From Hymenoscyphus infarciens (taxonomy: Eukaryota; Ascomycota; Leotiomycetes; Helotiales; Helotiaceae), in the NCBI GenBank assembly GCA_001414345.1, contig LLCB01000085.1:62001-126000 (forward strand): a stretch of 64,000 nucleotides of DNA, read 5' to 3'. The translations under genes and the position numbers were made by a program. The notes under the pieces were generated by a model. It did no database searches and was not told the DNA's origin. It saw only the letters and a list, made by a program, of their open reading frames with translations. Each line of letters begins with the position of its first letter. Position 1 is the stretch's first letter. Of this stretch, positions 33,738 through 45,680 are shown piece by piece.

Positions 33738-34200
33738 ATGACATTACACAATCCAGAAAAGATTTGAGGATAGCGAGCAAGCCGGCTTCTATGATCGTCT
33801 CTTAATTAGCATGTATCTTCTTATTGAGTTGAGAGCAGTGAGCAAGGATAAAAGTTGCTCCCAATCACTCAGAATAGGAGACATCAAGAAGCAAAGCAAA
33901 GGAAAAGGTTACATACAAATCTCGCAGAACGAGCCATTCTATAAGCAGAAGGTCCTCACCTCTCTTCTCTCTTTTTCCATTGTTCCAGTTGGCGATACGC
34001 AAAATCGCGTTCGAGTTCGTCATGGAGACAACATGACCTGGACCCCATCAAATCCATAAGTGAATAATCCAGCGCAGAGATCGAGACTTATTTTTGGCCC
34101 TGAGTGTTCGAGGAAAGCAGGCTTTGGTGGGTTGGACTTTCGGGTTGGGGCACAGAGGTTGATTGACTGCCAAATTCAAGGCGCAACTTCCTTCCTCTCG

Positions 34201-34357
34201 AAAAGTAGGAAGGAGTTCGCTGAGAGCCTGTCACGGAGTACCAGAGAATGGTAGGGCGCCTATTCACAATTAGCTTTTGAATTTGAGTTTGTTAGTTGTA
34301 GCTTACCATCAGCTGGTACTTCGTGACAGGTTCTCATTAAACTCCTTCTTACTCTTT
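34201..34357. repeat. Long imperfect hairpin, MITE-like
   Basis: The arm 34201-34257 is mirrored by 34301-34357 around a loop of about 43 nt. The core GCCTGTCACGGAGTACCAG pairs with CTGGTACTTCGTGACAGG (one or two mismatches), and the outer AGTAGGAAGGAGTT pairs with AACTCCTTCTTACT. This foldback structure is typical of a miniature inverted-repeat element or of an inverted duplication of a terminal repeat. Confidence 0.6.
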
Positions 34358-35816
34358 AAGATGGAGGAAGTGGCTGCTTAAAGCATGGTATTCTTCAGGT
34401 ATGCCCCAAAAGACAAATTGGCGACAGGAGAATTGGACAACTGTTGTGGGTTGCTGTCCCTTCAATAGAGAGTATGCAGGGGGAGGCATCAGATGCCCTC
34501 TAGATGTTTGTCAGCATTTTGTCTTTGCACAAGTGTATTCATTCGATCTTACCCTGAAATTGTGAGCTGTGGGAGCTTTTCATAACCGTGGGTAGGCTGC
34601 TTGTCACAAGATGTGCAAGTTGTATGCAAGCAATTGAGACCAAGAAACCAAGAGAGCTTTTTGGAACTCTGTTAGCTCTCTGTGTTCGCAGTAGCATAGT
34701 CTGAAGTCTTGCTCTGGCGGAGAGGAAGAGGCTGAAACAGTGTGCGAAATGAGTAGAGTAGAGTAGAGTAGAGTAGAGACTACTACTGTTTGTCATCGGA
34801 GTAGATCATCCCCCTGATATCGAGGAGAAACATCTCATCTTCTCTAAACCGACTTGGGAAATTGCATGGCAACTTTCAGAGTCGTGGTCGTCTATTTGAG
34901 TATCAAAAAAGATGGGTAAAAATTGAGGAGGTTGGCGTCGTATTGCAGACGCCAGACCGAACTAACAAACGCGCTAGCCCAAAAAAGGAGCGCTAGCTGA
35001 AATTTATCCTTGTAACCCTGCTCTTTTTCCTCAGCCTTGCAGCAGACAAGATAAGTGAGGAACATTAAAACTACCTTTTACTTTTTGTACTACAAAACCC
35101 TGATAAACAGAACAAATACAACATGAAACTCCTAGACCTGGTGATCTAATCATCGCTTTATAAAATCGGATTTTCAGCACTTTTTTCTGAATTTCATTGA
35201 TTGAGTTGCAAGTTAGGCCGTTTTCCATGGGTTGCTATTGATGGACTTGTCTTGTCTACTACCAGAATTTCTGCCCCGCACTACCTGAATGGCTTTATCT
35301 GGAGATACTGCTTAGCTCCATTGAAATTAGAGAAAGGCTGTCCCATGCATACTATCATCCTTGTAATCGGCTCCCCTTTCCCTTTTCAGAGGGATTGCTA
35401 TGGCTTGTATGTGTGAAGTGGATAAAGCAGCCTTGCAAATAGTGAGTGAAAAACCGGCTCAAAATTCACACTGAGTCAAACTATTCTGAACCATTCCATA
35501 AATTTTCGATTTTTCAGCTCTTTCCCCTAACTGCCTTCCTCGCCCATTCTGCTTTTTTATCTTAACCCACCTCCGCCCATACATTCAGACCGCCATCCCC
35601 TCGCACAATTCCAAAAGAAATACCTTTTTTGGATCATATAAATCCCTATACAGATTGAAATGCCACACCCAAACGCCCCCCAATGCCTGTAAAGCCTTAT
35701 AAATATGCCAATTTAATCTTTTGGGGTGCCAGGTATCACCGCTATGATGGAAATATATTCACTCTTTCTGATATGTTTTCAAGCAATTTTCAAATCCATT
35801 TACTCCCTAGCTCCTT
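34358..35816. other. Gene-poor stretch before HOM3
   Basis: No supportable gene. A GAGTA microsatellite (five to six copies) lies at 34751-34778. The frames here are short and without domains. Confidence 0.45.
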
Positions 35817-37615
35817 CTATTCGAGAAATGTAAAGAGATTCGTATGTAGTATGTTCATTGCCCTTGTCGCTTCGTAGGCGTCGATTACGCAGGAGATATT
35901 GATTTCACTGGCACCTAGAAAATCTGTTAGAAAAGAGTGACATGTGGGGGAATGTAAGCCACGAGAGAACTTACCTTGGGATATCATCTCAATATTCACA
36001 TTGTTTTCCCCCAAAGTAGAAAACATCCTCCCCGCAATACCAATAGCATTCTTCATTTCCGCTCCAACCAAACTCAAAATAGCCATATCATTCAGTATGC
36101 TGACCTCTCCACATAACTCCAATTCCTCTCTTGCTTGTTGTAATTCGTCAGGAGAGAGGTTTGCCGAGTGGATAGCCATGGAAACATGAACTTCGGATGT
36201 GGAGATCAAATCTACTGATAATTGCCGTTTGTCGAGAATGGAGAAAACTTTGGCGAAAAAACCATGGGAGATGGATCGTTTATTTGAATGAACATTTATA
36301 ACGGAAATCTTGTCTTTTATGGTAACTGCGGTTGGTCTTCTTGGCGATTTGCGAGGACTTAATGAGCTGGGACTTCGAGAATGAGAGGGTGCCAACTTTG
36401 GCGTAGGGAGAATAATTGTGCCATCGCCTCGGGGATTTTTGACATTCTTGATGCGAATTCGAATGGGTGGTGATGCGTGAATGACTTGGTCCATAGTAAG
36501 GTGGTGGATAACTTCTGAACCATAAAATGTCAATTCGGCGGCTTCAGAAGGAGTAATTGTTGGCAATAGTCGGGCGGTGGGGACCTTTGATGGATCTGCT
36601 GTAAATATGCCATCAACTTCCTTCCAGACTTGTAATTCGTCTGCTTTGATTCCAACAGCGATCAGCGCTGCGCAAAGATCGGTGTAGCCTCTTCCAATTT
36701 CGCCATCCATCAATCCACCTGGAACTGTTCCGAAATAACCAGTCATGATGGGAACTTTACCCTCGCATGCCAGCACCTTCTCGCGGAGAGCAGCCGCCAT
36801 TTCTTTATAGAATTCCGGGTCCAGCCCATTGGCACTCTTGAAATGAACGATATCCGAAAGATCCACATATTCAGAATCCACGCCCTAGTCATATCAGTTT
36901 CCATAATCCACAGCCATATATTTCTGACTCACCCGATCCTGCAATAAAGCTGCGATAAATCGACAACTGAGTTTTTCTCCGAAACTGATTATACGATCCT
37001 TGGACCTCGAATCAATTTCTAGATGCCATCTTTCCGCTGCTATCCTGTAATCTATAATTTCCTGGCATTCATCCCGCACCTCTTTTATCAGCCTTACCCG
37101 TATAACCTCATCTTGAATGTGTGATTGTGCTGCTGCAACATGGTCTTCAGATATGACGTGTACCAGCCTTTCGTATTCCGTGACCAGACTCTCGTAATGG
37201 ACAGACTCGGTGTCTTTAACCGCATTGACCGATTCGAGGACGCCATATATTTCAAGCAATCTGCGAATAAGTTGTGAGCTTCAATGTTCTGGCAGACTTG
37301 CGATTCATACTTGACTCACCGACTGGTTGTTCCCTCGACCTTCTTGCCTGTACTTCTTGCAGAACAAACGACAGCAATTTGATTATCCCCCAGGCTTGCA
37401 CTGCAGAGAAAATCAGTACCCAGGTCGTAACAATTGCTTTTGTTGGGCGCAACCTACCGTACAATGTCCTCGGCGATATTCACAGCGAACTTCCCCACGC
37501 TGGTCCCGCCAAACTTCTGCACCACCCACCCTCGGCTGCTGCCGTTTCTTCTCCGGATGGGAGAGGCTATCGAGGAAGTATCGTGATGCCCGTTGGTGAG
37601 TACGGGTGTAGCCAT
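35817..37615 (-). CDS. HOM3: Aspartokinase
   Basis: Five exons (minus): 37615-37458, 37400-37320, 37260-36933, 36884-35975 and 35914-35817; 524 aa, matching fungal Hom3. The N-terminal kinase motif KFGGTSVG is at 34-41, followed by VVCSARSTGKKVEGTT, SFGEKLS, GEIGRGYTDLCAALIA and VDGIFTADPSKVP in the amino-acid kinase fold. Tandem C-terminal ACT domains start at about residue 385 (ISVINVHSNKRSISHGF, then NDMAILSLVGAEM and GENNVNIEMIS), which in yeast sense threonine for feedback inhibition. It phosphorylates L-aspartate, the first step toward threonine, methionine and isoleucine. The 36-nt-phase splice into the last exon (GTAAGT donor, CTAG acceptor) gives the conserved GASEINISCVID end. Confidence 0.97.
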
Positions 37616-38399
37616 TATCTAAGGGGTGTGTGGATGATCAATGGGTGGAAACAAGTGTGTTGAGACAGGAATGCTCTGCAATTATCGACCCCTCGAGTCA
37701 TAATTTTTCCCTGATAGAGGGGACGCTTGGGCTATCACAAGCGAAGCGCCAAGGGTCAGTACTAGGTAGTACCCAACCTTACGAAGGTAAGCTTGTATTT
37801 AATGTATGCTGCAATGCAAATTAATTGCAAGCTCATTCACTTACTAGGAAGAAAAAGAGTCGAAAATGACTTCTTCAGTTCATAGCTAGCTTCACCTGAC
37901 AAAGGAATCACTTCGTCCCGAAGCCACTCAGCACGCCATTTCCACACCACCACGCCAGCACAGCACATGGGCAAAAATTATGGTACGGTAATAGTAATTA
38001 GCAAAAAACAATTACAGTAGCAGTTCCGCTCCCGTTTCCCCGCTTACCTGCCTGCCGAATAAATACAAGAATCAGCACCGCTTAGCAGTCAGTGGAATGC
38101 GAAGTCCCAATCTACTCTCCAGCAGCCAATTACCCAACCCAAACGCAAACCAAGAAGAAAAAATCTCGTCACCACCAGTACTACAAAATTTATGCGTTGC
38201 GTGTATACCCGACACAAAGCATCGCGACCCAAATCCAATATACACCAGACATCCATCCATTCTACAGCCAATCATCATTTCTTCGTGTGAGTCGTAGTCT
38301 TCGTCCCTCCCACCGATTCCCAGAGAGAAATCAAGAAAAATGCGCCCAAGACAAGTAAACTCCAAACACCAGAGACAAGCCCTTTTCAAAAAAGTAGAT
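37616..38399. other. Intergenic HOM3 promoter / RFX 3' side
   Basis: 784 bp without a gene; the part near HOM3 is the likely promoter. No motif could be assigned with confidence. Confidence 0.5.
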
Positions 38400-40970
38400 T
38401 CATCCAATCGATCCGTGTTGTAAGGAGTGAGAGTGCGAGCGCGATCCTGTAAGTTGTAATGTAGGATGCGGCTCGTTCCGAGAATATTCATATTTTCCAA
38501 CTGAGAAATCGTCTTCGGGTGTTCGCATGCCAATGCCGCTGTCATCATGGCCAGCCGCAGCGTTCATCGCGGCCTGGCTCGTTACATCCATGGGCTGCGG
38601 GACAGAGACCTCTCCATCCGTGTTACCGTTTTGCCGAAGGAACTCATCACTTCCGCTGCTGTATCTGCTGCCTCGATGACTGGGCGCTTGGCTTCTAGCC
38701 TCTTGCTTTGCTTGAGCTCTCTGCACCACTGGTACAGTTTTGTATTCCATAAAACCCCCTTGTTCTGCCATGAAAGCAATCATTTCATCAATCCAGCACT
38801 TGGTAACCCACCATGCACCAAAGCTTTTGCCTTGAGCAATAGTGAGATCTCTCATTACAGCTGTGCCAACACTCTGAACACACCAGACAATCTCCGCATG
38901 AGTTGCGTAGGGGAATTTTCCAGGCAGAGAAGTAAGGAAACTGACCCAACGATCCAGTACGTTTTCCGTCGAGGAATCAGTATGGATAGCGGCTTGCTGC
39001 TGGCGACCTGATCTCAGTGCCATTCCTCCATAAGCTGTCATACTCTCTACCTCCCAAGAAACACCGACAGGGTCAAGCAGATCTCGCAACTCGGCCAAGA
39101 GGAGATTGACCACATCGTCCATACCTCTGGTGGGGACACATTCAGCAACTTTGCGCGTACGGACCATGGTGATCCAATCCTCGTACATCTGGTCTCTGTT
39201 GGCGGGATTTGAAAGCATATTTGCTGCTGCATGAGCAGTTAAATTGACTCTAAGCTCCCGATCCAAAAGTCCAGCAAAAAGGGTAGCTGGCGCGACCTTT
39301 GCATCAACTACGTGGGATGGGTGGCCTTGGAAAGAATTTTGAATGTGAGGAACCAATTTCTCCGAGATATTTCGTAAAGTATCCAAGACCTGTTTCGGTG
39401 CTACTTGCAAGGTTAAAGGAGCGACAACCCGCATCATCTTTTGATACATGACAAAGTCGCATTCTTCAATCCATGGTCCGATGGCTGGATTTGCAAATAG
39501 CTTCTGGACTGGCATTGTCAGGGTACCGTGGAATGAAGTAAACAGATGGAAGAACATCTTTTCGCGACAAAATCGGATACACTCCACAAGTGAGGTACAA
39601 TGTGATCTATATAATGCATATAAAGCGCTGGCGGCGTCCTGATCTGTTCCTGCTGGGATGAATGGTTCAATTTTAGGAAGGGTAAGAGCTCCTTGTTCCT
39701 GCGAGGGCTGACCCAGTGGTGCAAATTGGAGACGCTGAGACATCTTGCTGTTCGTGGACTCGAGCGACGATATCCTGGAGAGGTCTGGGTGGTTATATAA
39801 ACTATGAGGTCGAACGAACCCAGCCGGTCGTGGTGCTTTTGGTTCCGGCATTTGGGCAACGTCAGGAGATGGGAATGCGGCTCTATCGACAGAAAATTGT
39901 GCTTGTGAAGGCATGCTTTGGCTATATACAATTAGAAACGACCACATGTTGGGGGTACCAATATGCATACCTGAAGCTCTGAACGAACGATGTTTGGTCA
40001 TTAAAGCTTTGAACTGATTGAGTAATAGGTTGTTCTGGTGCTTGTGGCTCGTCTTCCTTGAGACTAAAGTTGACGTAATGATATTTGGATTCTCCACGGA
40101 CTCCTAGTCGTCGGGTCTTTAGTCCAGGGAAAAGAACTCGAACTAATTTTCCGAAGGACGCAGGATTAAGTACAGTGACTCTTTCGGCGGCACATTTGTT
40201 TACGTAGTTTGCATAGACCCGTCCTCTAGGTACAGAGCCTTTGCCTTTGTCGCAAACTTGGTTGATCCTAAAAGAGAAAGAGATCAGTTCAGGAAACAAC
40301 CAGACATTGTTTCCGCAGCAAGTACATACCAGAGCATAGCAAACACCTGCCTCTGCCGTTCAGATTGAGGACCTCTTTCATTGCCATGTAGCTCGGCCGC
40401 AATATCTGGCAGAGTCCGATGCCGATTTGTGTTGAATAGTTGTCTCATCTCCAATTCGTTGGCAGCGCTCGACTTGGAAGCTTTCTTCTGAGGGCCTCCA
40501 GGGAGAGAGTCTATTTCATCCTGCTCATCGCTTCGGCCTTCGAGTAATTGGCTATCGCCTTCGTTGAAGCTGCCCATGCCGTAGCTCTCTGCGGGTAATG
40601 ATTGGCGTTGCATATCGGGTTTGAAATGATTATCGTGGGGATATTGAAGACCGTGATTTCCACCGACCCCCAATGACGGATCTATATCGTACTCACGAGG
40701 GTTTTGTAATTGAGTCGCAGAGTTCATAACCATATCTTCAGGTGTCATTTGGTGCGTGATGTCCCCGAATCTCTGTTGCGCAAGTGCGTTCGAATCATAC
40801 CATTGTTTTTGGTAATCGGCGGGCTGTTCGAGGTGTTGCTGCTCGAGGATCGGCTGGGTCATTCCACTATGTATGCTGGTCGTCGATGCCCGCGAGAGGG
40901 GTCGCTTTCTGCTTTTCGCGGATGCCGCAGTGTTGGAACGAGACCTCGATTTCTGCTGTTTTGAATCCAT
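38400..40970 (-). CDS. RFX-family transcription factor
   Basis: Three exons (minus): 40970-40330, 40267-39971 and 39921-38400; 819 aa. The RFX winged-helix DNA-binding domain spans about residues 203-290, across the first splice: FAMLW-INQVCDKGKGSVPRGRVY, then NPASFGKLVRVLFPGLKTRRLG and RGESKYHYVNFSL. The N-terminus is Ser/Arg- then Gln/Pro-rich; the C-terminal half contains the conserved B/C dimerisation-like helical regions and ends in a Ser/His-rich tail. Related yeast Crt1/Rfx1 represses DNA-damage genes, and filamentous-fungal RFX proteins affect cell division and development; which applies here is inference. It shares a 1.2-kb divergent upstream region with YOP1. Confidence 0.95.
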
Positions 40971-42203
40971 GTGTGGTTGTTCTAGTAGTTTTAGTGCGGT
41001 TAGCGGACACGTTCATAGACACCGAAGGGCACACGAAAATGGCCGGAGAAGATAGCAGTATTCGCGCAGAAACGCACCCATTATTTCCCGGGAGCGATAG
41101 TAGTTCGTGGGGGTTATGACGATAGAGATTATGTTTGGGGTGCAGTGGTGGCGGTAGTGTTGTTGTTTATCGACTGCTGGCTTCGGGGGGCGGGCTCGCT
41201 GAGGGGTGCGCTGTAAAAGTTCATGAACATAGAAACGCGATGCGCAAACAATCGTATCACTAGATACAATGTTTGGAAGGGCGGCGCGCTCTCGTGGCGG
41301 CGGTGTTGGTCGTTGGTCGTCGAGTGTCGTGGTTTTCGAGGTGTAATGTTGTTTACATTTCGCAGCAATTGTTGTTGAAAGGTCAACGAAGGGTTAAGTC
41401 CTCGCTTATACCCGGCTGAAAAGGGTAACTCCGAAAGCTGGCCCCACCAATTGGCGTTACTTTTATAATTTTGAACAAAGACTGGTAGATCTCTTTACTA
41501 TTCTGGTTTGGATTTAATTTTTACGGCAAAGGATGTAATTGTCATTAGATCATCAGTTCCAAGGTAGGTTTGCAATCCAACTGGTGTCAAGTTGCAGGAC
41601 GGCTACGGGCATACTTTGTACTCGGGAAACCAACAAATTGACCCAGCTCTTTCAGACAATGTCAACAATTGTCCTAGATATGAGAGAGATTCTCGTCATG
41701 ATAATATTCGGTTACAATAGCACTCTCCTGAATGATTCACAGTTCTATTAAATCAACAGTCATCTTGTTGAACACCCAATATCCGGCCGGGTACCTGCAT
41801 CCATTGTTCACCAAAGTCGAAGATTTTTACCATTGTGTAAAACAAAGCAAATATTCAAGAGACATATGGATATCAAGAAATCAGAAAGAATACCCGTTAC
41901 CCAGTCACTGGCTATATTTACTCTTCTATCAAAACATTCAACCTTATTCACTGCCGCTTTGAACCCCTTAGCCCAGAGCGCGAGCTCGGTGAATTCAAGC
42001 TTTCGGCTGATCATGTGACAGTTGCTTCATCGCACACGGGCGCAGCGAAACAGCGAAACGAGGAGAGCTGTTCTTTATGCCCAGCTTTGTCGTCATCATT
42101 CAACCCAACCAACTCGGAAAACACTACCACAACCAAAACAACACCCTCAGCACCCACTCGCATCGCAATTTGCATTATCGCAACATCGCACTCTCTCTAC
42201 ACC
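40971..42203. other. Divergent promoter region RFX/YOP1
   Basis: 1.2 kb between divergent starts. No gene is supported; several short frames are random. Confidence 0.55.
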
Positions 42204-42883
42204 ATGTCTTTCCAAGATAGAGCTCAGGGTTACGTTGCCCACCTCGATAAGGAAGTAAGTTGGCACAACTGCCCCAACATTGCGCCGCTGGCTGAGTAGC
42301 CACATGCTAACAATAAATTCCTAAGCTTTCCAAGTATCCTGTTATCAACAACCTCGAGAAGCAGACCTCTGTGCCTAAGGCGTATGCAGTCCTCGGTCTT
42401 GCTGCAACCTACTTCTTCTTTATCTTCTTCAACATCGGGGGACAACTTCTTACCAACTTTGCCGGATTCGTGATTCCCGGATACTACTCTCTCGAGGCTT
42501 TGTTCAGTGTTGGACGATCTGATGATACTCAGTGGCTCACTGTACGTCAACGCATCTACCCGTCCCTTGCCAGGCCTCTTGTAGCTAACTCTGGATAGTA
42601 CTGGGTTGTATTTGCCTTCTTCACCGTTTTCGAGAGTCTTGTATCCGCCGTTTACTGGTTCCCATTCTACTATACCTTCAAGTTTATCCTCGTTCTCTGG
42701 CTCGCACTTCCTTTCACTGGGTAAGTTTATCAATTTCCCGGGCGCAAAGCAATACTAATTCGTTCTAGTGGTGCTCAAATCGTCTTCCGCTCCTTCATCC
42801 AGCCAGTCTTCTCCCGATACTTTTCTGGACCTGGAGCAGCTTCCGCCAACCTTCAATCCAAAGTCTCTGACAAGAGCTTGTAA
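42204..42883 (+). CDS. YOP1: Reticulon-like ER-shaping protein YOP1 (DP1/TB2)
   Basis: Four exons: 42204-42254, 42326-42541, 42599-42720 and 42769-42883; 167 aa, the normal size. After SFQDRAQGYVAHLDKE-LSKYP come the paired hairpin membrane segments of the TB2/DP1/HVA22 domain: AYAVLGLAATYFFFIFFNIGG, the GFVIPGYYSLEAL loop, WVVFAFFTVFESL and YYTFKFILVLWLALPFTGGA. The C-terminus is polar. Yop1 bends ER membranes into tubules and interacts with Yip1 and Sey1; this is known from yeast. Intron 1 has a textbook CTAAC branch and TAAG acceptor. Confidence 0.97.
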
Positions 42884-43684
42884 AGCTGCTGACCAACCAG
42901 TCAACGCTTATGCAATGCCTCAGACAACAGACTAGCAACTATCACGTCAATATACAACTCGACTGGATTATGAGGCATGGAGGTTCTTTTCTTTTGGAAT
43001 TGATTCTGTGTTTAGCGGCGCAAGAAGGGGGTAACGGGCTTAGGCGGCGGTTTTAGGGTGATGACGGAACATGATGGGAATGGCAATGATGGGAGTAATG
43101 AAATCAGGATGCTTTGGGGGAAGAATTTCGTTTGGTGGAGGGAATGACTCTAGGGGAGTCGTTGTATACATACGTCTCTTATGTAAACGAAGCTTTGGAG
43201 CCTATCCTGAATTGTAACATGATTGTGAGACACAAGCGCTTTTTATGTGGTTTCAATGTCTGCAATGCAAGCCCCTTACTGTGTGATAACGATGTGACCG
43301 CATCATCATTTCGACAACTTCAATTGAACAGAACGTAAGATAGAGAGTAAATTGGGCAATGGTGACATGTGAAGATTGTACCATTTTCGGCTTTTTGTGA
43401 AGTCTCCAGTCAGTGACGCCGGGCCTGCCAATAAATACAGGGTGTGAGCCTAAAAATAAACACCCTTGATGATAGCGGGTTTGAAAGTCAGAAACACCAA
43501 ACTAAATCCAACGACGTCGAAAAGGACATCGTCAGAACCAATTTTACCTACAAAACGAAGCTCACGATCGCCTTGATGCCGTCTCCATGTTCTTCGCACC
43601 TATAATAACCTTCAACCGGCGGAATCTGCACTGCGATCGAGGGGAGCTTCAGCTCCCATTGCGCCGTGCGCTTTCATCGGCGTA
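42884..43684. other. Intergenic YOP1/MID1
   Basis: 801 bp without a supported gene. Confidence 0.5.
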
Positions 43685-45680
43685 ATGCCCCTCCCCAAAC
43701 TCAGTCCGTTGCAATCAAGGCTCGCTGCCTCTCTTGCGGCATCTCTCACTCTACTATTACTATACTTTGCGTTCTCGTCCCCTCATTTCGCATATGCCGC
43801 CGAGGTCGATTCGATACACCCCGAAGATCACAACCACGAACGGTTGCTAGAACGGCCGCTGCTCGACTTTGACCTGGAGGGATTTGATTTGGAAGAATCA
43901 GGGTACGAGCCGGACTTCCTGGGTGCCGATAGAGGAATAATTGGAAGGGCTTCAACTGCAGACGAATTGATCCCCCTGATCAATAACCAGCGCCAGACAA
44001 ACAACATTCCATTAGGGACCACGGTATCATATATCTTTACCAATGGCTCGGTATGGGGCAATAAATCAACGACTGCACCCGCAGTGACAGGGCGGAACTT
44101 ATTGGAAGATGGAGTTGCGATACAAGATGGGAAGGAGGACGAGGATGAGGAAGAGGAAACTATCGAATTAAAGTCTCGAGATGTAAACCAACGAACCGTT
44201 TACATTTCCGTTACGGCTTGCACACAACCTACACCTGCCGACTCCCAGGCTGTTTTGCCCCCACCACCCCAGCTCCAGATGTATGTGTCTTCGTCATCGG
44301 CGAATCGAAAACCTGGACCTGGAAATACTCCTCAGCAGATGGTCGAATTGGTTGGTGGTTATGGTCTGATCGAAGTAAACGCTACGACTGACGTGTTTGT
44401 TGGGATTTACGGAAAGAATGATACGGCGTATAAGGATGTATGGAGCGCGGAAATTGCGGCCTCGATTGACGCTCCATTTCACACCTATAATAACGACACA
44501 AACTTAATACTGGTCGATACGGATAGCACTTCTGCATATCTTGTCGCCCACGACCCAATTAAGTGGGATGGAGACGCTTCAGATGCAGAGAGTTTGGCCA
44601 AGGTGGCCGTACCTTATGTTATTTTCGCAAGCAAAACCAATGCCTCTTCGATTATGGGATTGGAGAATTCATACTGTGGACTTATTACCAAAGCCGATAT
44701 TGTTCCTGTCGGCGCACGCCCTGGGGTCACCGCTGATAGCGTCAAATCTTGGTTAAGGAAACGAAAGGACGAAACTGTTCCCGAGCAAAGAATCTCCCTT
44801 GGCACGTTGGCCAAGGGGACCCAGTACGATGCCATTCTCGCTGTTGCTGCATCTCCAAATGCCACTGTTGGGGGTGGTGGTCAAGTTTTCCGCAGAGCAG
44901 AACTGCAAACACTCAATGGTACGCTACATCAGTTTCTCTTGTTGAAACCAGCTAACCATTCATCCAGACAGCAGTTGTGCTGTGGTGACAAATTTAACAT
45001 TATGTGATGCTGTCAACTATGCTGTCCCAAGTAATCCACGCTTCAACAGCACAGGGCTGGAGGCCTACTACGAGAATTATACGCAATTCTACTTTAAAAA
45101 CTTCGAAAGGGCTCTTGCGCAAATCCCTTGCAACACGACTTCTTCGGCGCAATACTCATTGGCAACAAATTGTACGGCTTGCACCCAAGCATACAAAGAA
45201 TGGTTCTGCGCCGTTAGCATTCCACGATGTACCGATTTCGGCTCCACGGGGGCATATCTCCAAGCGCGCAACATGTTCCAGCCTTTCCCCAATGGTACAT
45301 CACTACAAAGCCTTGACCCAACGCTGTATAATACCGGAATCCAGGCAGCAGGGACGAACAATTCCCGAAATCCTGACATCGATGTTACGATTGCACCTGG
45401 ACCATACAAGGAGATTCTTCCTTGTGACGACTTGTGTTACAATGTTGTTCGAAATTGTCCTGCCAAACTAGAATTCGGTTGCCCAAGGCCGGGATACAAA
45501 GGCTTCGATACGAGTTACCGGGAGAGATTTCCTTCCGCCTCACCGGATGATCAAGCGACGACTACTCCTGTCACTTGCAATTATCCTGGAGCCATCAAAC
45601 GAAACGATGGACCTCGGACTTTGCCATATCATGTGTTGGCAGTTTCTTGCTTAGTGGTGTTTGGGATGATGTGTATATGA
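43685..45680 (+). CDS. MID1: Stretch-activated calcium channel subunit MID1
   Basis: Two exons, 43685-44918 and 44968-45680, with a 49-bp intron (donor GTACGC, CTAAC branch, CAG acceptor); 648 aa. A hydrophobic N-terminal segment at about 12-35 acts as signal/anchor, followed by an acidic region and many N-glycosylation sequons. The C-terminal part is cysteine-rich (CAVVTNLTLC, ATNCTACTQAYKEWFC, SIPRCTD, PCDDLCYNVVRNCP) and ends in a hydrophobic tail. These are the hallmarks of fungal Mid1, which with Cch1 forms the high-affinity Ca2+ uptake channel of the plasma membrane and supports polarised growth and stress signalling. Confidence comes from the Cys pattern and overall layout. Confidence 0.95.

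Noticed and set aside
34962..35002. Two GCGCTAGC palindromes close together
   Set aside because: Short palindromes by themselves; no further structure or gene context to support a site.
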